A DNA stretch of 64,000 nt from Ochrobactrum chromiisoli (GCF_026241335.1 NZ_JAPHAV010000003.1:124001-188000); one strand, 5' to 3'; positions 40,049 through 50,770 are shown, numbered from the stretch's first letter. Notes: a model not told the origin generated them from the letters alone. Made by a program: numbers and translations.

Positions 40049-41425
40049 ATGCGGGTAATCGTGTGCGGAGCGGGGCAGGTCGGCTATGGTATTGCTGAAC
40101 GTCTTGCTGCTGAAGAAAATGACGTCTCGGTTATCGATACGTCTGCGCGCCACATTGAGATTGTGCGCGATACGCTGGATGTGCGTGGCTTTGTTGGTCA
40201 TGGCTCACAGCCGGATGTTCTTGCCGCAGCCGGTGCCAATGAAGCCGATATGATCATTGCGGTAACATTATCTGACGAAGTCAACATGGTGGCTTGTCAG
40301 GTGGCGCATTCGGTTTTCAACGTGCCAACCAAGATCGCTCGTATTCGTGCGCAATCCTATCTCAAGGCTGAGTATCAGGATCTGTTTTTGCGCGAAAACC
40401 TGCCGATCGATGTGATTATCTCGCCGGAGCTTGAAGTTGGTGAAGTGGTTCTGCGGCGTATTGCCTTGCAGGGCGCGACTGACGTGCTGCGATTCGCGGA
40501 TGATAAGATCATCGGTCTTGCAATAGAATGCCTAGAAGAATGTCCAGTTATCAATACGCCGCTCAAACAGTTATCAGACCTGTTTCCTGATCTGGCTGCG
40601 ACTGTGGTTGGTGTTGTGCGCAATGGCAGTCTGTTCATTCCCCGTTCGACCGATCAGCTTCACGCCGGTGATCTGGCCTATGTTGTCACAACGCGCGAGC
40701 AGGTGCGCAGAACGCTCTCTTTGTTTGGGCATGAAAAGCCGGAAGCACATCGGATTGTCATTGCCGGGGGTGGCAATATCGGTCTTTATGTTGCCAAGGC
40801 CATTGAAGAGCGTAAATGGCAGACACGCATCAAGATGATCGAAAGTGAGCATGAGCGTGCCTTTACGATTGCTGATCAGCTTAGCCGTACAATGGTTTTG
40901 CACGGCAGCGCGCTCGATCAGGCGCTTTTGCAGGAAGCTGATATTGAGGATGCCGATCTGTTCGTGGCACTGACCAATCAGGATCAGGTCAATATTCTTT
41001 CCAGCATTATGGCGAAGCGCCTCGGTTGCAAGGCGAATATGGCGCTGATCAACACGGTTGCCTATCAGGACTTCACCCACATGGTGGGGATAGATGCCTA
41101 TATCAATCCCAAGGCGGTGACGGTATCAAAGATATTGCAGCATGTGCGACGCGGGCGCATCCGTGCGGTTTATAGTGTCTATCGTGATATGGCCGAAATT
41201 ATCGAAGCAGAAGCACTTGAGACGTCTTCGCTGGTAGGTAGCCCTCTTCGTGATCTTGATTTACCTGAGGGGCTGCGTATCGGGGCGATCTATCGCGATG
41301 GGCTGGTTATTCAACCGAATGGTGACGTCCGCATAAAGCCTAAAGACCGCGTTGTGATTTTTGCCTCTGCTGATGCTATCAAGCATGTTGAGCAAATGTT
41401 CCGTGTTAGTCTTGAATTCTTCTGA
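40049..41425 (+). CDS. trkA: Trk potassium transport regulator TrkA
   Basis: 458 residues with the duplicated TrkA-N/TrkA-C layout: Rossmann motifs VCGAGQVGYGIAERL (~4) and VIAGGGNIGLYVAKAI (~235), each followed by a small TrkA-C domain. It is a cytoplasmic, NAD-binding subunit controlling the TrkH/TrkG potassium channel, whose gene is not in this window. It follows ntrX by 21 bases, a conserved alphaproteobacterial arrangement. Confidence 0.95.
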   Translation: MRVIVCGAGQVGYGIAERLAAEENDVSVIDTSARHIEIVRDTLDVRGFVGHGSQPDVLAAAGANEADMIIAVTLSDEVNMVACQVAHSVFNVPTKIARIRAQSYLKAEYQDLFLRENLPIDVIISPELEVGEVVLRRIALQGATDVLRFADDKIIGLAIECLEECPVINTPLKQLSDLFPDLAATVVGVVRNGSLFIPRSTDQLHAGDLAYVVTTREQVRRTLSLFGHEKPEAHRIVIAGGGNIGLYVAKAIEERKWQTRIKMIESEHERAFTIADQLSRTMVLHGSALDQALLQEADIEDADLFVALTNQDQVNILSSIMAKRLGCKANMALINTVAYQDFTHMVGIDAYINPKAVTVSKILQHVRRGRIRAVYSVYRDMAEIIEAEALETSSLVGSPLRDLDLPEGLRIGAIYRDGLVIQPNGDVRIKPKDRVVIFASADAIKHVEQMFRVSLEFF

Positions 41426-41469
41426 TTTAGGCTCCAATAGATGCCTAAATTTATTGGCCGGTGGCTTTA

Positions 41470-42291
41470 ATGGATATTTGTACGTTCTGGTATGGGCCGC
41501 GTCTGCGCGATGTCGATCGCATCTGTCTCGCATCAATGGTGATGACTGGCCAGCGTGTGAAACTGTTTTCATATGCGCCGATTGAGAATGTACCCGTAGG
41601 CGTCGAGCTGCATGATGCCAGCAAAATTCTACCTGAGGTGGTGTTTAAGCGACTTGATCCGGGCTATCCGAGTTTACGAAGCCGAACGACTATCGTTCAG
41701 TTCAGCGATATTTTTCGCATCATGCTGATGAAGCATAAGCAGGGTGTGTGGCTCGATACGGATGTGTATCTGCTCAAGCAGTTTCATCCTGATCCATCGA
41801 AACCCTATCTCGCTCGCGAGAATCGTTTCCGCGTTGGAGTTTCTGCGCTTTACCTGCCGCATGATCATCCGATTATCCGTGAATTCGAAGCCTATGTGGC
41901 GGCAAGCTATCCATTACCGCGCTGGCTTGGATTGCGGCGTGGGAAGTTGCGGCCATTATACTATCGTCTCATTGGTAAGGACGTAACGCCTGCCGCCATC
42001 GGGATTACGATTTTCGGAAATGACGGCATATCACGGCTAGCACGCAAATACGGTATCTTCAGAAACGCCGCTCCTCAGGAGAATTTCTATTATTGGGTGG
42101 GCAAGGAAGCGACGCGGATTTACGATCCGGCTTATGGGCTGGAACCCACGAAACACCCTGATTTCATTGGATTTCACATTCACAAGAAGCATAAAGAAGT
42201 TGTCTCAATGCAACCGGGAAGCTTCTATATGTGGGCGATTGATCGCGTGAAGCCATTGCTGGGTGGTCCGCTTTCAGATCATCCGAAATAG
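41470..42291 (+). CDS. Glycosyltransferase with DXD motif (GT32-like)
   Basis: 273 residues from ATG 41470; GTG 41461 would add three. The core GVWLDTDVYLL contains the DXD metal/nucleotide-sugar motif, preceded by SDIFRIMLMKHKQG, the usual layout of Gly_transf_sug/capsular-type transferases. No membrane helix or signal peptide is seen. Donor and acceptor sugars are unknown. It lies between trkA and hfq, on the same strand, and looks like a later insertion into the ntrX-trkA-hfq order. Confidence 0.75.
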   Translation: MDICTFWYGPRLRDVDRICLASMVMTGQRVKLFSYAPIENVPVGVELHDASKILPEVVFKRLDPGYPSLRSRTTIVQFSDIFRIMLMKHKQGVWLDTDVYLLKQFHPDPSKPYLARENRFRVGVSALYLPHDHPIIREFEAYVAASYPLPRWLGLRRGKLRPLYYRLIGKDVTPAAIGITIFGNDGISRLARKYGIFRNAAPQENFYYWVGKEATRIYDPAYGLEPTKHPDFIGFHIHKKHKEVVSMQPGSFYMWAIDRVKPLLGGPLSDHPK

Positions 42292-42520
42292 GGGCTGCTT
42301 ATTCGTACCTGCAAGGATTTGCATATCAGGTTTTAAATTTGGCGGTTGCGCAAAGATTCCCATCCTGTTAACCGAAGCTTAAGAGCGAAGCAGTTGTCTT
42401 TCCACAGCAATTGCGATTAGTGACTGGTTTAGCGCGATCCGGGAGCTTGATTTATATTTGCGCGCATGTTCGTCTGGCATTTAGCGAACTGACTGCTGAT
42501 CGATTAAAGGAATAAAAACA

Positions 42521-42757
42521 ATGGCTGAACGATCGCAAAATCTTCAAGACCTTTTTCTCAATTCTGTACGCAAGCAGAAAATTTCACTGACCATCTTCCT
42601 TATCAATGGCGTGAAACTCACGGGTATCGTGACGTCTTTTGACAATTTCTGCGTATTGCTGCGCCGCGATGGACACTCGCAGCTTGTCTATAAGCATGCA
42701 ATCTCGACCATCATGCCAAGCCAGCCTGTGCAGATGTTCGAAGGCGAAGAAGCCTGA
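42521..42757 (+). CDS. hfq: RNA chaperone Hfq
   Basis: 78 residues, the short alphaproteobacterial form. Sm1 ([19 protein letters not shown]) and Sm2 ([11 protein letters not shown]) motifs are intact; the C-terminal tail is only about ten residues. Hfq forms a hexamer that pairs small RNAs with mRNAs. AAAGGAA seven bases before the ATG is a good ribosome site. A perfect 12-base hairpin follows in the gap to hflX. Confidence 0.97.
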
Positions 42758-42770
42758 CGCATATCAGTTC

Positions 42771-42801
42771 AATATTGGTCAGTTTTATGCTGACCAATAT
42801 T
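42771..42801 (+). promoter_or_regulatory. 12-base-pair hairpin between hfq and hflX
   Basis: AATATTGGTCAG (42771-42782) pairs perfectly with CTGACCAATATT (42790-42801) around a 7-base loop, 13 bases after the hfq stop. No T-run follows, so it is more likely an mRNA processing or stability element than a terminator. A second structure (TACGGA/TCCGTA around CTATC/GATAG, 42833-42870) lies just before the hflX ribosome site. Confidence 0.5.
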
Positions 42802-42887
42802 ATGCCGGGGCGTCTTCTATTTGAAACCGCTAATACGGATACCTATCTGTATGGATAGTTATTTTCCGTATCCCGGAGTAAGTATAT

Positions 42888-44306
42888 TTGTCGAAATTCA
42901 AGGATAAGAACGTTTCGCCTGCCGATGAAAATAAGGGATTTGGTTTGTCTGAACCAGAGCCGACCAGAGCAGCGGTTATCGTTCCCATATTACCCGAACG
43001 ACACACAACAAGCACGGCAAGTGACGAAGGTGAGCGACCACAGTTTCAGCGCTCCAATGAAGCACGGCTGGAGGAAGCCGTCGGTCTTGCACGTGCGATT
43101 AATCTCGAAATAGCCCATGCCGAGAGTGTGATCGTCAATCAACCGCGTCCTGCGACCCTTCTGGGGACGGGTAAGGTTGAGGCAATCGCCGAAATCATTG
43201 AAGAGAAGTCGATCGGACTTGTCATTGTCGATCATGCTTTGACGCCGGTGCAGCAGCGCAATCTTGAAAAAGAGTGGAACGTCAAGGTTATCGACCGGAC
43301 CGGCCTTATCCTTGAAATCTTCGGTGAGAGAGCACGCACCAAGGAAGGTGCGTTGCAAGTCGAACTTGCGCATCTGAACTATCAGAAGGGCCGTCTGGTC
43401 AGAAGCTGGACCCACCTTGAGCGTCAGCGCGGTGGTGGCGGCTTCCTTGGCGGTCCGGGTGAAACGCAGATCGAAGCCGACAGGCGTATGCTTCAGGATA
43501 AGATTCTGAAGATCAAGCGCGAGCTTGAGACGGTTGTGCGTACACGGACGCTGCATCGGCAGAAGCGTCGCAAGGTTCCGCATCCGGTGGTGGCGCTCGT
43601 TGGCTATACCAATGCGGGCAAATCAACGCTGTTCAACCGTATGACCGGCGCTGACGTGCTGGCCGAAGATATGCTGTTTGCTACGCTCGACCCGACATTG
43701 CGTCGCATTCGTTTGCCGCACGGTGAGACGGTTATCCTGTCCGATACAGTCGGTTTTATTTCAAATCTTCCGCACCATCTCGTTGCCGCATTCCGGGCAA
43801 CGCTTGAAGAGGTTGTCGAGGCTGATCTGATCCTGCATGTGCGTGACATTTCCGATCCCGACAATGCAGCACAGGCTGAGGACGTTGAAAGTATTCTCGC
43901 CGGGCTCGATGTCGAGCCGCATGATCATAAGCGCGTGATCCAGATCTGGAACAAGATCGATAATCTGGATGAAGCGGGTCGTGAGGCAGCACTTCGCTTG
44001 GCTGCCGCCGGCAGCGAGGAGGGGCGTCCGATCCCGCTTTCAGCGTGGACGGGGGAAGGCGTTGACAGGTTGCTTTCCTTGATTGAGACCCGCATTGCAG
44101 GGGCGCTTGGAACTGTCGATGTTGTGCTTTCTCCATCCGAGCTTCGCATTCTTGACTGGATTTACCAGCATGGCAGCGATGTAAAGCGCGAAGATCTGGA
44201 AGATGGCTCTGTTCGTATTCAGGCCCGCCTTACAGAAACAGCACGAAAAATGCTGGATGAGAAACGCGGCATTAAGCCTGTCCCTCAGGATTCGGACTGG
44301 GATTGA
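42888..44306 (+). CDS. hflX: Ribosome-associated GTPase HflX
   Basis: 472 residues from a TTG start with CCGGAG 12 bases upstream. N-terminal HflX domain (~55-210, with the [16 protein letters not shown] Gly-rich linker) and GTPase domain with [16 protein letters not shown] (G1), DTVGF (G3) and WNKID (G4). HflX splits stalled or heat-damaged 70S ribosomes. It follows hfq, as in many proteobacteria. The TTG start behind an mRNA hairpin suggests reduced translation. Confidence 0.94.
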   Translation: MSKFKDKNVSPADENKGFGLSEPEPTRAAVIVPILPERHTTSTASDEGERPQFQRSNEARLEEAVGLARAINLEIAHAESVIVNQPRPATLLGTGKVEAIAEIIEEKSIGLVIVDHALTPVQQRNLEKEWNVKVIDRTGLILEIFGERARTKEGALQVELAHLNYQKGRLVRSWTHLERQRGGGGFLGGPGETQIEADRRMLQDKILKIKRELETVVRTRTLHRQKRRKVPHPVVALVGYTNAGKSTLFNRMTGADVLAEDMLFATLDPTLRRIRLPHGETVILSDTVGFISNLPHHLVAAFRATLEEVVEADLILHVRDISDPDNAAQAEDVESILAGLDVEPHDHKRVIQIWNKIDNLDEAGREAALRLAAAGSEEGRPIPLSAWTGEGVDRLLSLIETRIAGALGTVDVVLSPSELRILDWIYQHGSDVKREDLEDGSVRIQARLTETARKMLDEKRGIKPVPQDSDWD

Positions 44307-44340
44307 TCGGCATCTTGCGGAACAGGGTTGCAAAGCCCTA

Positions 44341-44357
44341 TGTATGGAACATCCATA
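44341..44357. repeat. Dyad upstream of clpP
   Basis: GTATGG-AACAT-CCATAC, a perfect 6-base inverted repeat about 40 bases before the clpP start; it may be an operator or leader hairpin. Confidence 0.25.
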
Positions 44358-44394
44358 CGATTCATATTCGTCATACACTATCCAGAGGCCCATA

Positions 44395-45024
44395 ATGAGA
44401 GATCCTATTGAAACCGTCATGAACCTCGTGCCGATGGTTGTCGAGCAGACCAACCGTGGCGAGCGGGCCTATGATATCTTTTCGCGCTTGTTGAAAGAAC
44501 GCATCATCTTCGTCAACGGTCCCGTCGAAGATGGAATGTCGATGCTGATCTGTGCGCAGTTGCTGTTTCTTGAATCGGAAAATCCGAAGAAAGAAATCAA
44601 CATGTACATCAATTCGCCCGGCGGTGTTGTGACCTCCGGCATGGCGATTTATGACACGATGCAGTTCATCAAGCCGCCAGTGTCCACGCTTTGTATGGGG
44701 CAGGCAGCCTCTATGGGCTCGCTGTTGCTGACAGCTGGTGCCACCGGCCAGCGTTATGCGCTTCCAAATGCCCGTATCATGGTTCACCAGCCATCGGGTG
44801 GTTTCCAGGGGCAGGCGTCTGATATTGAGCGCCATGCGCAGGACATCATCAAGATGAAGCGTCGCCTCAACGAAACTTACGTCAAGCATACTGGTCGTGA
44901 TTATGAGACGATCGAACGCACGCTTGACCGTGATCACTTTATGACAGCGCAGGAAGCTCTGGAATTTGGTTTGATCGATAAAGTGATCGAATCGCGCGAA
45001 GTGAGCGCCGAAGAAACCAAGTAA
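44395..45024 (+). CDS. clpP: ClpP protease proteolytic subunit
   Basis: 209 residues from the ATG at 44395 ([10 protein letters not shown]); the longer frame overlaps hflX. ClpP forms the two-ring proteolytic chamber used by ClpX and ClpA. The catalytic serine ([11 protein letters not shown], ~105), histidine (MVHQPSGG, ~128) and aspartate region are intact. The clpX gene follows after 398 bases. Confidence 0.97.
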   Translation: MRDPIETVMNLVPMVVEQTNRGERAYDIFSRLLKERIIFVNGPVEDGMSMLICAQLLFLESENPKKEINMYINSPGGVVTSGMAIYDTMQFIKPPVSTLCMGQAASMGSLLLTAGATGQRYALPNARIMVHQPSGGFQGQASDIERHAQDIIKMKRRLNETYVKHTGRDYETIERTLDRDHFMTAQEALEFGLIDKVIESREVSAEETK

Positions 45025-45030
45025 TTTGGG

Positions 45031-45060
45031 GAGGCAGATAGTCTGCCTCTTCGTATTTTA
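45031..45060 (+). terminator. clpP terminator
   Basis: GAGGCAGA-TAG-TCTGCCTC, a perfect 8-base stem, followed by TTCGTATTTT; 7 bases after the clpP stop. Confidence 0.75.
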
Positions 45061-45422
45061 GCGCGCTTTGCCACAAAAGGGGCTTATTTCGTGGTCCTAC
45101 GTGAAGGATAACGCATGGTGTTAAGCATCTGTTGGGGTTCAGGGCGCTAAAATTGATCAGATTGTGCCGAATCTCTATGGGGAACATGATTTTTCATTTG
45201 TTCCCCGCCTGAGGTTCTGCAAAAGTCTCCATCAAAGGCTTACTCGGTCGGAAAGCCTGCGGTGACTGGGATCCAAAATGACAAGCAGTGCGTAAAAGCT
45301 GCTGATGGAGCCTGAAGGGAGCGGCGTTTTGCTTACCCTCATGGATCCGAACCGGAAAAAACGATCGAAATGAACACGCGATGAGGTTGTTGTTCGTTTC
45401 GGTTTATTGAAAGGAAACTGCA
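45061..45422. other. clpP-clpX intergenic region
   Basis: About 360 bases without a convincing gene. It holds a perfect inverted repeat GGGGAACA (45179-45186) / TGTTCCCC (45199-45206) around a 12-base AT-rich loop, about 215 bases before clpX, and presumably the clpX promoter. GAAAGGAAA before 45423 is the clpX ribosome site. Confidence 0.5.
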
Positions 45423-46697
45423 ATGAGCAAAGTCAGCAACAGCGGCGGCGATTCAAAGAATACGCTTTATTGCTCTTTCTGTGGCAAAAGCCAGCATGAA
45501 GTTCGTAAGCTGATTGCAGGCCCGACCGTATTTATTTGTGACGAGTGCGTCGAACTTTGCATGGACATCATCCGCGAGGAAAATAAAACCTCAATGGTGA
45601 AGTCGCGTGAAGGCGTGCCTACGCCACAGGAAATCAAGGACGTTCTTGACGATTACGTCATCGGCCAGAAAGACGCCAAGCGTGTTCTCTCGGTTGCGGT
45701 ACACAATCACTACAAGCGTCTTGCACATCAGAGCAAGAGCAACGACATCGAGCTTGCGAAGTCGAACATTCTGTTGGTCGGCCCAACGGGTTGCGGCAAG
45801 ACCTACCTTGCCCAGACACTCGCACGCATCATTGATGTACCGTTTACCATGGCGGATGCAACGACGCTGACAGAAGCCGGTTATGTCGGTGAGGATGTTG
45901 AAAACATTATCCTGAAGCTGCTTCAGTCGGCCGATTATAATGTTGAACGCGCGCAGCGCGGCATTGTTTATATCGATGAAGTCGACAAAATCAGCCGCAA
46001 GTCTGATAATCCTTCGATCACCCGTGATGTATCGGGCGAAGGTGTTCAGCAAGCGCTTTTGAAGATCATGGAAGGCACTGTTGCTTCTGTTCCACCGCAG
46101 GGTGGTCGCAAGCATCCACAGCAGGAATTCCTGCAGGTGGACACGACAAATATTTTGTTCATCTGTGGCGGTGCTTTTGCCGGTCTCGACAAAATCATCT
46201 CGGCGCGCGGTGAGAAGACTTCGATTGGCTTTAGCGCAACTGTGAAGTCGGTTGACGACCGCCGCATTGGTGATGTGTTTAAAGAGCTGGAACCGGAAGA
46301 TCTGCTGAAGTTCGGTCTTATTCCGGAGTTCGTTGGTCGTTTGCCGGTAATCGCGACACTGGAAGATCTGGATGTTGATGCACTGGTACAGATCCTGACC
46401 GAGCCGAAGAATGCGCTCGTGAAGCAGTATCAGCGGCTGTTCGACATGGAAAATGTTGAACTGAGCTTCCACGACGATGCTTTGCGCGCAATTGCCAATA
46501 AGGCTGTTGAACGCAAGACCGGTGCACGTGGTCTGCGCTCGATCATGGAAAAGATCCTGCTCGACACCATGTTTGAGCTTCCAACGCTGGAAGGCGTGCA
46601 GGAAGTGGTCATTTCCGGTGATGTTGTGGATGGAAGCGCTCGTCCGCTTTATATCTACGCTGAGCGTCAGGAAGAAAAGGGCAATGCGTCGGCTTGA
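45423..46697 (+). CDS. clpX: ClpX ATPase subunit
   Basis: 424 residues. An N-terminal zinc-binding domain (CSFCGKSQ and CDECVELC, ~15-45) that recognises substrates and adaptors, then the AAA+ motor with [14 protein letters not shown] (Walker A, ~120), VYIDEVDKI (Walker B), the ClpP-binding IGF loop (SIGFSA) and the C-terminal small domain. It unfolds proteins for ClpP, encoded just upstream, and in alphaproteobacteria takes part in cell-cycle proteolysis. Confidence 0.98.
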   Translation: MSKVSNSGGDSKNTLYCSFCGKSQHEVRKLIAGPTVFICDECVELCMDIIREENKTSMVKSREGVPTPQEIKDVLDDYVIGQKDAKRVLSVAVHNHYKRLAHQSKSNDIELAKSNILLVGPTGCGKTYLAQTLARIIDVPFTMADATTLTEAGYVGEDVENIILKLLQSADYNVERAQRGIVYIDEVDKISRKSDNPSITRDVSGEGVQQALLKIMEGTVASVPPQGGRKHPQQEFLQVDTTNILFICGGAFAGLDKIISARGEKTSIGFSATVKSVDDRRIGDVFKELEPEDLLKFGLIPEFVGRLPVIATLEDLDVDALVQILTEPKNALVKQYQRLFDMENVELSFHDDALRAIANKAVERKTGARGLRSIMEKILLDTMFELPTLEGVQEVVISGDVVDGSARPLYIYAERQEEKGNASA

Positions 46698-46716
46698 CGA
46701 TTTGCCGGACTTTTGG

Positions 46717-46747
46717 AAAAAAGGCCGCGCAAGCGGCCTTTTTTTGT
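46717..46747 (+). terminator. clpX terminator
   Basis: AAGGCCGC-GCAA-GCGGCCTT (46721-46740) with A-rich 5' and TTTTTTTG 3' flanks; likely bidirectional. Confidence 0.92.
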
Positions 46748-46851
46748 TTATCTCCTGGCAAATGCTGAATACTGGAAAAGCTTGTTATTGTACAAATCTC
46801 CGTGACAGCGCAGGATAAATGACGATTCTATGAAAGCTGCCCTGGAATCAG

Positions 46852-46882
46852 CTTGAATTTGGGAGTTCGACACTCCAATTAT
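46852..46882 (+). promoter_or_regulatory. Possible heat-shock promoter of lon
   Basis: CTTGAA (46852-46857), 17 bases, then CCAATTAT (46875-46882) approaches the alphaproteobacterial RpoH pattern CTTG...CCTATAT. The spacer holds an imperfect dyad around TTCGA. It is about 90 bases before lon. lon is a heat-shock gene in related species; the match here is only partial. Confidence 0.35.
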
Positions 46883-46971
46883 GGACCGAAGCACTGGTCA
46901 TGGACTGCCTCATTATGAAAGGGGCCATAACCAGTGGCAATCGGGTCGAATGACCTGAGAAAGGACTTACA

Positions 46972-49410
46972 ATGACGGGTATTGAACAGAAGACTCCTTT
47001 GGGTGGTTCTGGAGCGAATGGTGAAGACGGGCTGTATGCCGTCCTGCCGTTGCGCGATATCGTAGTTTTCCCGCATATGATCGTTCCGCTGTTTGTTGGA
47101 CGCGAAAAGTCGATCAAGGCACTTGAAGAGGTGATGGGCGTTGATAAGCAGATTTTGCTTGCAACGCAGAAGAATGCGGCGGACGACGATCCGGCACCGG
47201 ATGCAATTTATGAGATCGGCACGATCGCCAATGTGCTGCAGCTTCTCAAGCTGCCAGACGGTACCGTTAAGGTTCTCGTCGAAGGCACCGCGCGCGCCAA
47301 GGTTTCCAAGTTTACCGATCGTGAGGATTATCACGAAGCTTACGCAACTGCTCTGCCTGAGCCGGAAGAAGACGCTGTTGAGGTTGAGGCTCTGGCCCGT
47401 TCAGTGGTTTCCGATTTCGAAAACTACGTGAAGCTGAACAAGAAGATTTCGCCGGAAGTGGTTGGCGCTGCAAGCCAGATCGACGACTATTCCAAGCTCG
47501 CTGATACGGTTGCTTCGCATCTCGCAATCAAGATTCCTGAAAAGCAGGAAATGCTGTCGATTCTCTCGGTGCGTGAGCGTCTTGAGAAGGCGCTTGCCTT
47601 CATGGAATCTGAAATTTCTGTTCTTCAGGTTGAAAAGCGCATCCGTGGCCGCGTCAAGCGCCAGATGGAAAAGACCCAGCGCGAATATTACCTCAACGAG
47701 CAGATGAAGGCGATCCAGAAGGAGCTTGGTGATGGCGAGGACGGCCGCGATGAAGCGGCTGAACTCGAAGAACGTATCAACAAGACCAAGCTTTCCAAGG
47801 AAGCGCGCGAAAAGGCACAGGCTGAGCTGAAGAAGCTGCGCAGCATGAGTCCGATGTCAGCGGAAGCGACTGTTGTTCGCAACTATCTCGACTGGCTGCT
47901 GTCTATTCCTTGGGGCAAGAAGTCCAAAGTCAAGCAGGACCTGAACTTTGCCGAGGAAGTGCTTGATGACGAGCATTTCGGTCTCGACAAGGTCAAGGAG
48001 CGCATTGTCGAATATCTGGCCGTGCAGGCTCGCTCGACCAAAATCAAAGGCCCGATCCTCTGCCTCGTTGGACCTCCCGGCGTTGGTAAGACTTCGCTTG
48101 CCCGTTCGATTGCCAAGGCAACCGGTCGTGAATATGTCCGTATGTCGCTTGGTGGCGTGCGTGACGAGGCTGAAATCCGTGGTCACCGCCGCACTTACAT
48201 CGGTTCGATGCCCGGCAAGGTCATCCAGTCGATGAAGAAGGCGAAGAAGTCCAACCCGCTCTTCCTGCTCGATGAAATCGACAAGATGGGCCAGGATTTC
48301 CGTGGTGATCCATCTTCGGCAATGCTTGAGGTGCTGGACCCGGAACAGAACTCAACCTTCATGGATCACTACCTTGAGGTTGAATATGATCTGTCGAACG
48401 TCATGTTCGTGACGACTGCCAATACGCTGAACATTCCGGGTCCGCTTCTGGACCGTATGGAAGTCATCCGTATTGCCGGTTACACCGAAGATGAAAAGCT
48501 CGAGATTGCCAAGCGGCACCTGCTGCCAAAGGCCATCAAGGATCATGCGCTGCAGCCGAAGGAGTTTTCGGTCACAGACGATGCGCTGCGCAACGTTATC
48601 CGTCTTTACACGCGTGAAGCCGGTGTTCGTAGCCTTGAACGTGAAATGATGACCTTGGCGCGTAAGGCCGTGACTGAGATTCTCAAATCGAAGAAGAAGT
48701 CGGTGAAGATCACCGACAAGAATCTCTCCGATTATCTCGGTGTCGAGCGTTTCCGATATGGTCAGGCCGAAGGCGAAGATCAGGTTGGCGTTGTCACAGG
48801 TCTTGCATGGACTGAAGTGGGCGGCGAATTGCTGACCATCGAAGGCGTCATGATGCCCGGTAAGGGCCGCATGACCGTTACGGGTAACCTCCGTGATGTG
48901 ATGAAGGAATCGATTTCTGCGGCGGCATCGTATGTTCGCTCGCGCGCAGTTGATTTCGGCATTGAGCCTCCGCTGTTCGACAAGCGTGACATCCACGTGC
49001 ACGTGCCGGAAGGCGCAACGCCTAAGGATGGTCCATCGGCTGGTATCGCTATGGTTACGGCAATCGTCTCTGTTCTGACCGGTATTCCGGTTCGCAAGGA
49101 CATTGCAATGACTGGCGAAGTGACGCTGCGTGGCCGTGTGCTGCCTATTGGTGGGTTGAAGGAAAAGCTGCTTGCTGCATTGCGTGGCGGCATCAAGAAG
49201 GTTCTGATCCCGGAAGAAAACGCCAAGGATCTGGCGGATATTCCGGACAATGTGAAGAATAATCTTGAGATCGTTCCAGTGTCGCGAGTCGGCGAAGTGC
49301 TGAAACATGCACTGGTTCGGGAGCCGCAGCCGATCGAATGGACAGAGCCAGAAACGCCTGTCGCATCCGCTCCGGTGGACGACGAAGCAGGTGTTTCGAC
49401 AGCACATTAA
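46972..49410 (+). CDS. lon: ATP-dependent protease Lon
   Basis: 812 residues, full length. N-terminal substrate-binding LON domain (~25-220, starting [14 protein letters not shown]), a coiled coil, the AAA+ domain with [13 protein letters not shown] (~363) and LLDEIDKM, and the peptidase domain with the Ser-Lys dyad (PKDGPSAGI serine ~687; lysine in the [10 protein letters not shown] region). It degrades misfolded and regulatory proteins and in Caulobacter-type alphaproteobacteria also CcrM and DnaA. Confidence 0.98.
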   Translation: MTGIEQKTPLGGSGANGEDGLYAVLPLRDIVVFPHMIVPLFVGREKSIKALEEVMGVDKQILLATQKNAADDDPAPDAIYEIGTIANVLQLLKLPDGTVKVLVEGTARAKVSKFTDREDYHEAYATALPEPEEDAVEVEALARSVVSDFENYVKLNKKISPEVVGAASQIDDYSKLADTVASHLAIKIPEKQEMLSILSVRERLEKALAFMESEISVLQVEKRIRGRVKRQMEKTQREYYLNEQMKAIQKELGDGEDGRDEAAELEERINKTKLSKEAREKAQAELKKLRSMSPMSAEATVVRNYLDWLLSIPWGKKSKVKQDLNFAEEVLDDEHFGLDKVKERIVEYLAVQARSTKIKGPILCLVGPPGVGKTSLARSIAKATGREYVRMSLGGVRDEAEIRGHRRTYIGSMPGKVIQSMKKAKKSNPLFLLDEIDKMGQDFRGDPSSAMLEVLDPEQNSTFMDHYLEVEYDLSNVMFVTTANTLNIPGPLLDRMEVIRIAGYTEDEKLEIAKRHLLPKAIKDHALQPKEFSVTDDALRNVIRLYTREAGVRSLEREMMTLARKAVTEILKSKKKSVKITDKNLSDYLGVERFRYGQAEGEDQVGVVTGLAWTEVGGELLTIEGVMMPGKGRMTVTGNLRDVMKESISAAASYVRSRAVDFGIEPPLFDKRDIHVHVPEGATPKDGPSAGIAMVTAIVSVLTGIPVRKDIAMTGEVTLRGRVLPIGGLKEKLLAALRGGIKKVLIPEENAKDLADIPDNVKNNLEIVPVSRVGEVLKHALVREPQPIEWTEPETPVASAPVDDEAGVSTAH

Positions 49411-49437
49411 TCATTGTCTGTGCCTAATAAGCTAACA

Positions 49438-49496
49438 ATGCCGGGCTAAAAGCCCGGCATTTCTGTGTTTAACCCCGGGTTTCCGGGGTTTTTTCG
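49438..49496 (+). terminator. Tandem terminators between lon and hup
   Basis: First hairpin ATGCCGGGCT-AAA-AGCCCGGCAT (49438-49460) with TTTCTGTGTTT; second hairpin AACCCCGG-GTTT-CCGGGGTT (49471-49490) with TTTTTTCG. Two stems in a row give strong separation of lon from hup. Confidence 0.9.
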
Positions 49497-49588
49497 TGTT
49501 GACAGGCTTGGTTTGTCAACCGATTTGAATAAACTGCACGCAATCCGGTCGCGTTATTCGTTCCGGTAGATAAAGAAAGGAAATGCCT

Positions 49589-49864
49589 ATGAACAAGAAC
49601 GAATTGGTCGCCGCAGTAGCGGAAAAGGGCGGTTTGACTAAAGCCGACGCAGGAACTGCCGTTGACGCAGTTCTCGCAGCTGTAACCGGTGCACTCAAGG
49701 CTGGCGAAGAAGTACGTCTGCCTGGCTTCGGCGTTTTCTCCGTATCGCATCGCGCAGCGTCGACTGGCCGCAACCCTTCGACTGGTATGGAAGTTGCTAT
49801 TCCTGCCCGCAACGTGCCGAAGTTCTCGGCTGGTAAGGGCCTGAAGGATGCCGTTAACGGCTAA
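49589..49864 (+). CDS. hup: DNA-binding protein HU
   Basis: 91 residues from MNKNELV (49589); ATG 49583 adds two residues and is less usual. The HU/IHF fold is recognisable by GFGVFSV, the DNA-contacting arm with RNPSTG and IPARNVPKFSAGKGLKDAV at the end. HU is an abundant nucleoid protein that bends DNA. lon-hup adjacency is conserved across many proteobacteria. Confidence 0.96.
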   Translation: MNKNELVAAVAEKGGLTKADAGTAVDAVLAAVTGALKAGEEVRLPGFGVFSVSHRAASTGRNPSTGMEVAIPARNVPKFSAGKGLKDAVNG

Positions 49865-49906
49865 TCCAGTAAACTGACGCGGCATGATCGCGCTCAGTTA
49901 TACGAG

Positions 49907-49933
49907 AAGGCCCGGTTTAACCGGGCTTTTTTG
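49907..49933 (+). terminator. hup terminator
   Basis: GCCCGG-TTTAA-CCGGGC (49910-49926) followed by TTTTTTGC. Confidence 0.9.
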
Positions 49934-49955
49934 CTTTATAAGGGGAGGTTTTGCG

Positions 49956-50729
49956 ATGCGATTTTATAAAATGAGTGTGGCACTTCCGACCCTCGGTTTC
50001 GCGGGGCTGCTTTTCGGTATGCAACCGGCACAGGCGGACACCTGTGATGAGCAGGTCTTTCAGGATACAAAATTCATTATCTGTACGGTGAAGGCCAAAG
50101 AAAACCTGCGTCTGTTTTGGAAGGGCGCAGAGGGTGAGCCGTATCGCAATTTCTCGAAAATTGCAGATGCGGTGGCTGCGCAAGGCAAGACGCTGTCATT
50201 CGCGTTTAATGCAGGAATGTATCAGACCGATTTCTCGCCGATGGGGCTTTATGTCGAGGACGGGCAGGAACTGGTTGCTGCCGATACAAAAGCGCCTCAG
50301 CGTGCGTCTGGCCCGGTTCCAAACTTCTATAAAAAGCCCAATGGCATTTTCTATTTTGATAAAGACAGCGCCGGTATTGTTTCAACCGAGCGATTTCTAA
50401 AGCGCCGACCGCAGGCGCGCTTTGCGACGCAGTCCGGACCGATGCTGGTCATTGAGAACAAGCTCAACCCGATTTTGATCAAAGACTCGACGGACCGGAC
50501 CCGCAGAAGCGGTGTTGGTGTTTGTGATGATGAGAGCATTCGCTTCGCAATTAGCGAAGATGCGGTGAATTTCTATGATTTCGCATCGCTGTTTCGTGAC
50601 GGGCTGAAATGTCCGAATGCGCTGTTCCTCGACGGCGGCGGCGGTGCTGGAATTTATAATCCTGCCATGGGAAGAAATGACATCTCATGGCATGGCGGAT
50701 ATGGGCCGATTGTGGGATTTGTTGAATAG
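49956..50729 (+). CDS. Exported phosphodiester glycosidase (NAGPA) family protein
   Basis: 257 residues from ATG 49956 with AGGGGAGG upstream. A signal peptide (~1-26, ending PAQADT) indicates export. The body has family features: FAFNAGMYQ (~81), GLYVEDG, NGIFYFD, SGPMLV, RSGVGV and the Gly-rich FLDGGGGAGIYNP (~228). Proteins of this family (NAGPA/YigE-like) may cleave glycosidic phosphodiesters in envelope polymers; the substrate here is unknown. It is alone between hup and convergent uvrA and shares a terminator with uvrA. Confidence 0.82.
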   Translation: MRFYKMSVALPTLGFAGLLFGMQPAQADTCDEQVFQDTKFIICTVKAKENLRLFWKGAEGEPYRNFSKIADAVAAQGKTLSFAFNAGMYQTDFSPMGLYVEDGQELVAADTKAPQRASGPVPNFYKKPNGIFYFDKDSAGIVSTERFLKRRPQARFATQSGPMLVIENKLNPILIKDSTDRTRRSGVGVCDDESIRFAISEDAVNFYDFASLFRDGLKCPNALFLDGGGGAGIYNPAMGRNDISWHGGYGPIVGFVE

Positions 50730-50737
50730 AGTGCATG

Positions 50738-50768
50738 AAAAAGGCGGGTTTAAAAACCCGCCTTTTTC
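50738..50768. terminator. Bidirectional terminator shared with uvrA
   Basis: GGCGGGTT (50743-50750) pairs with AACCCGCC (50755-50762); AAAAA precedes and TTTTT follows, so it works for both convergent genes. Confidence 0.92.
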
Positions 50769-50770
50769 AT

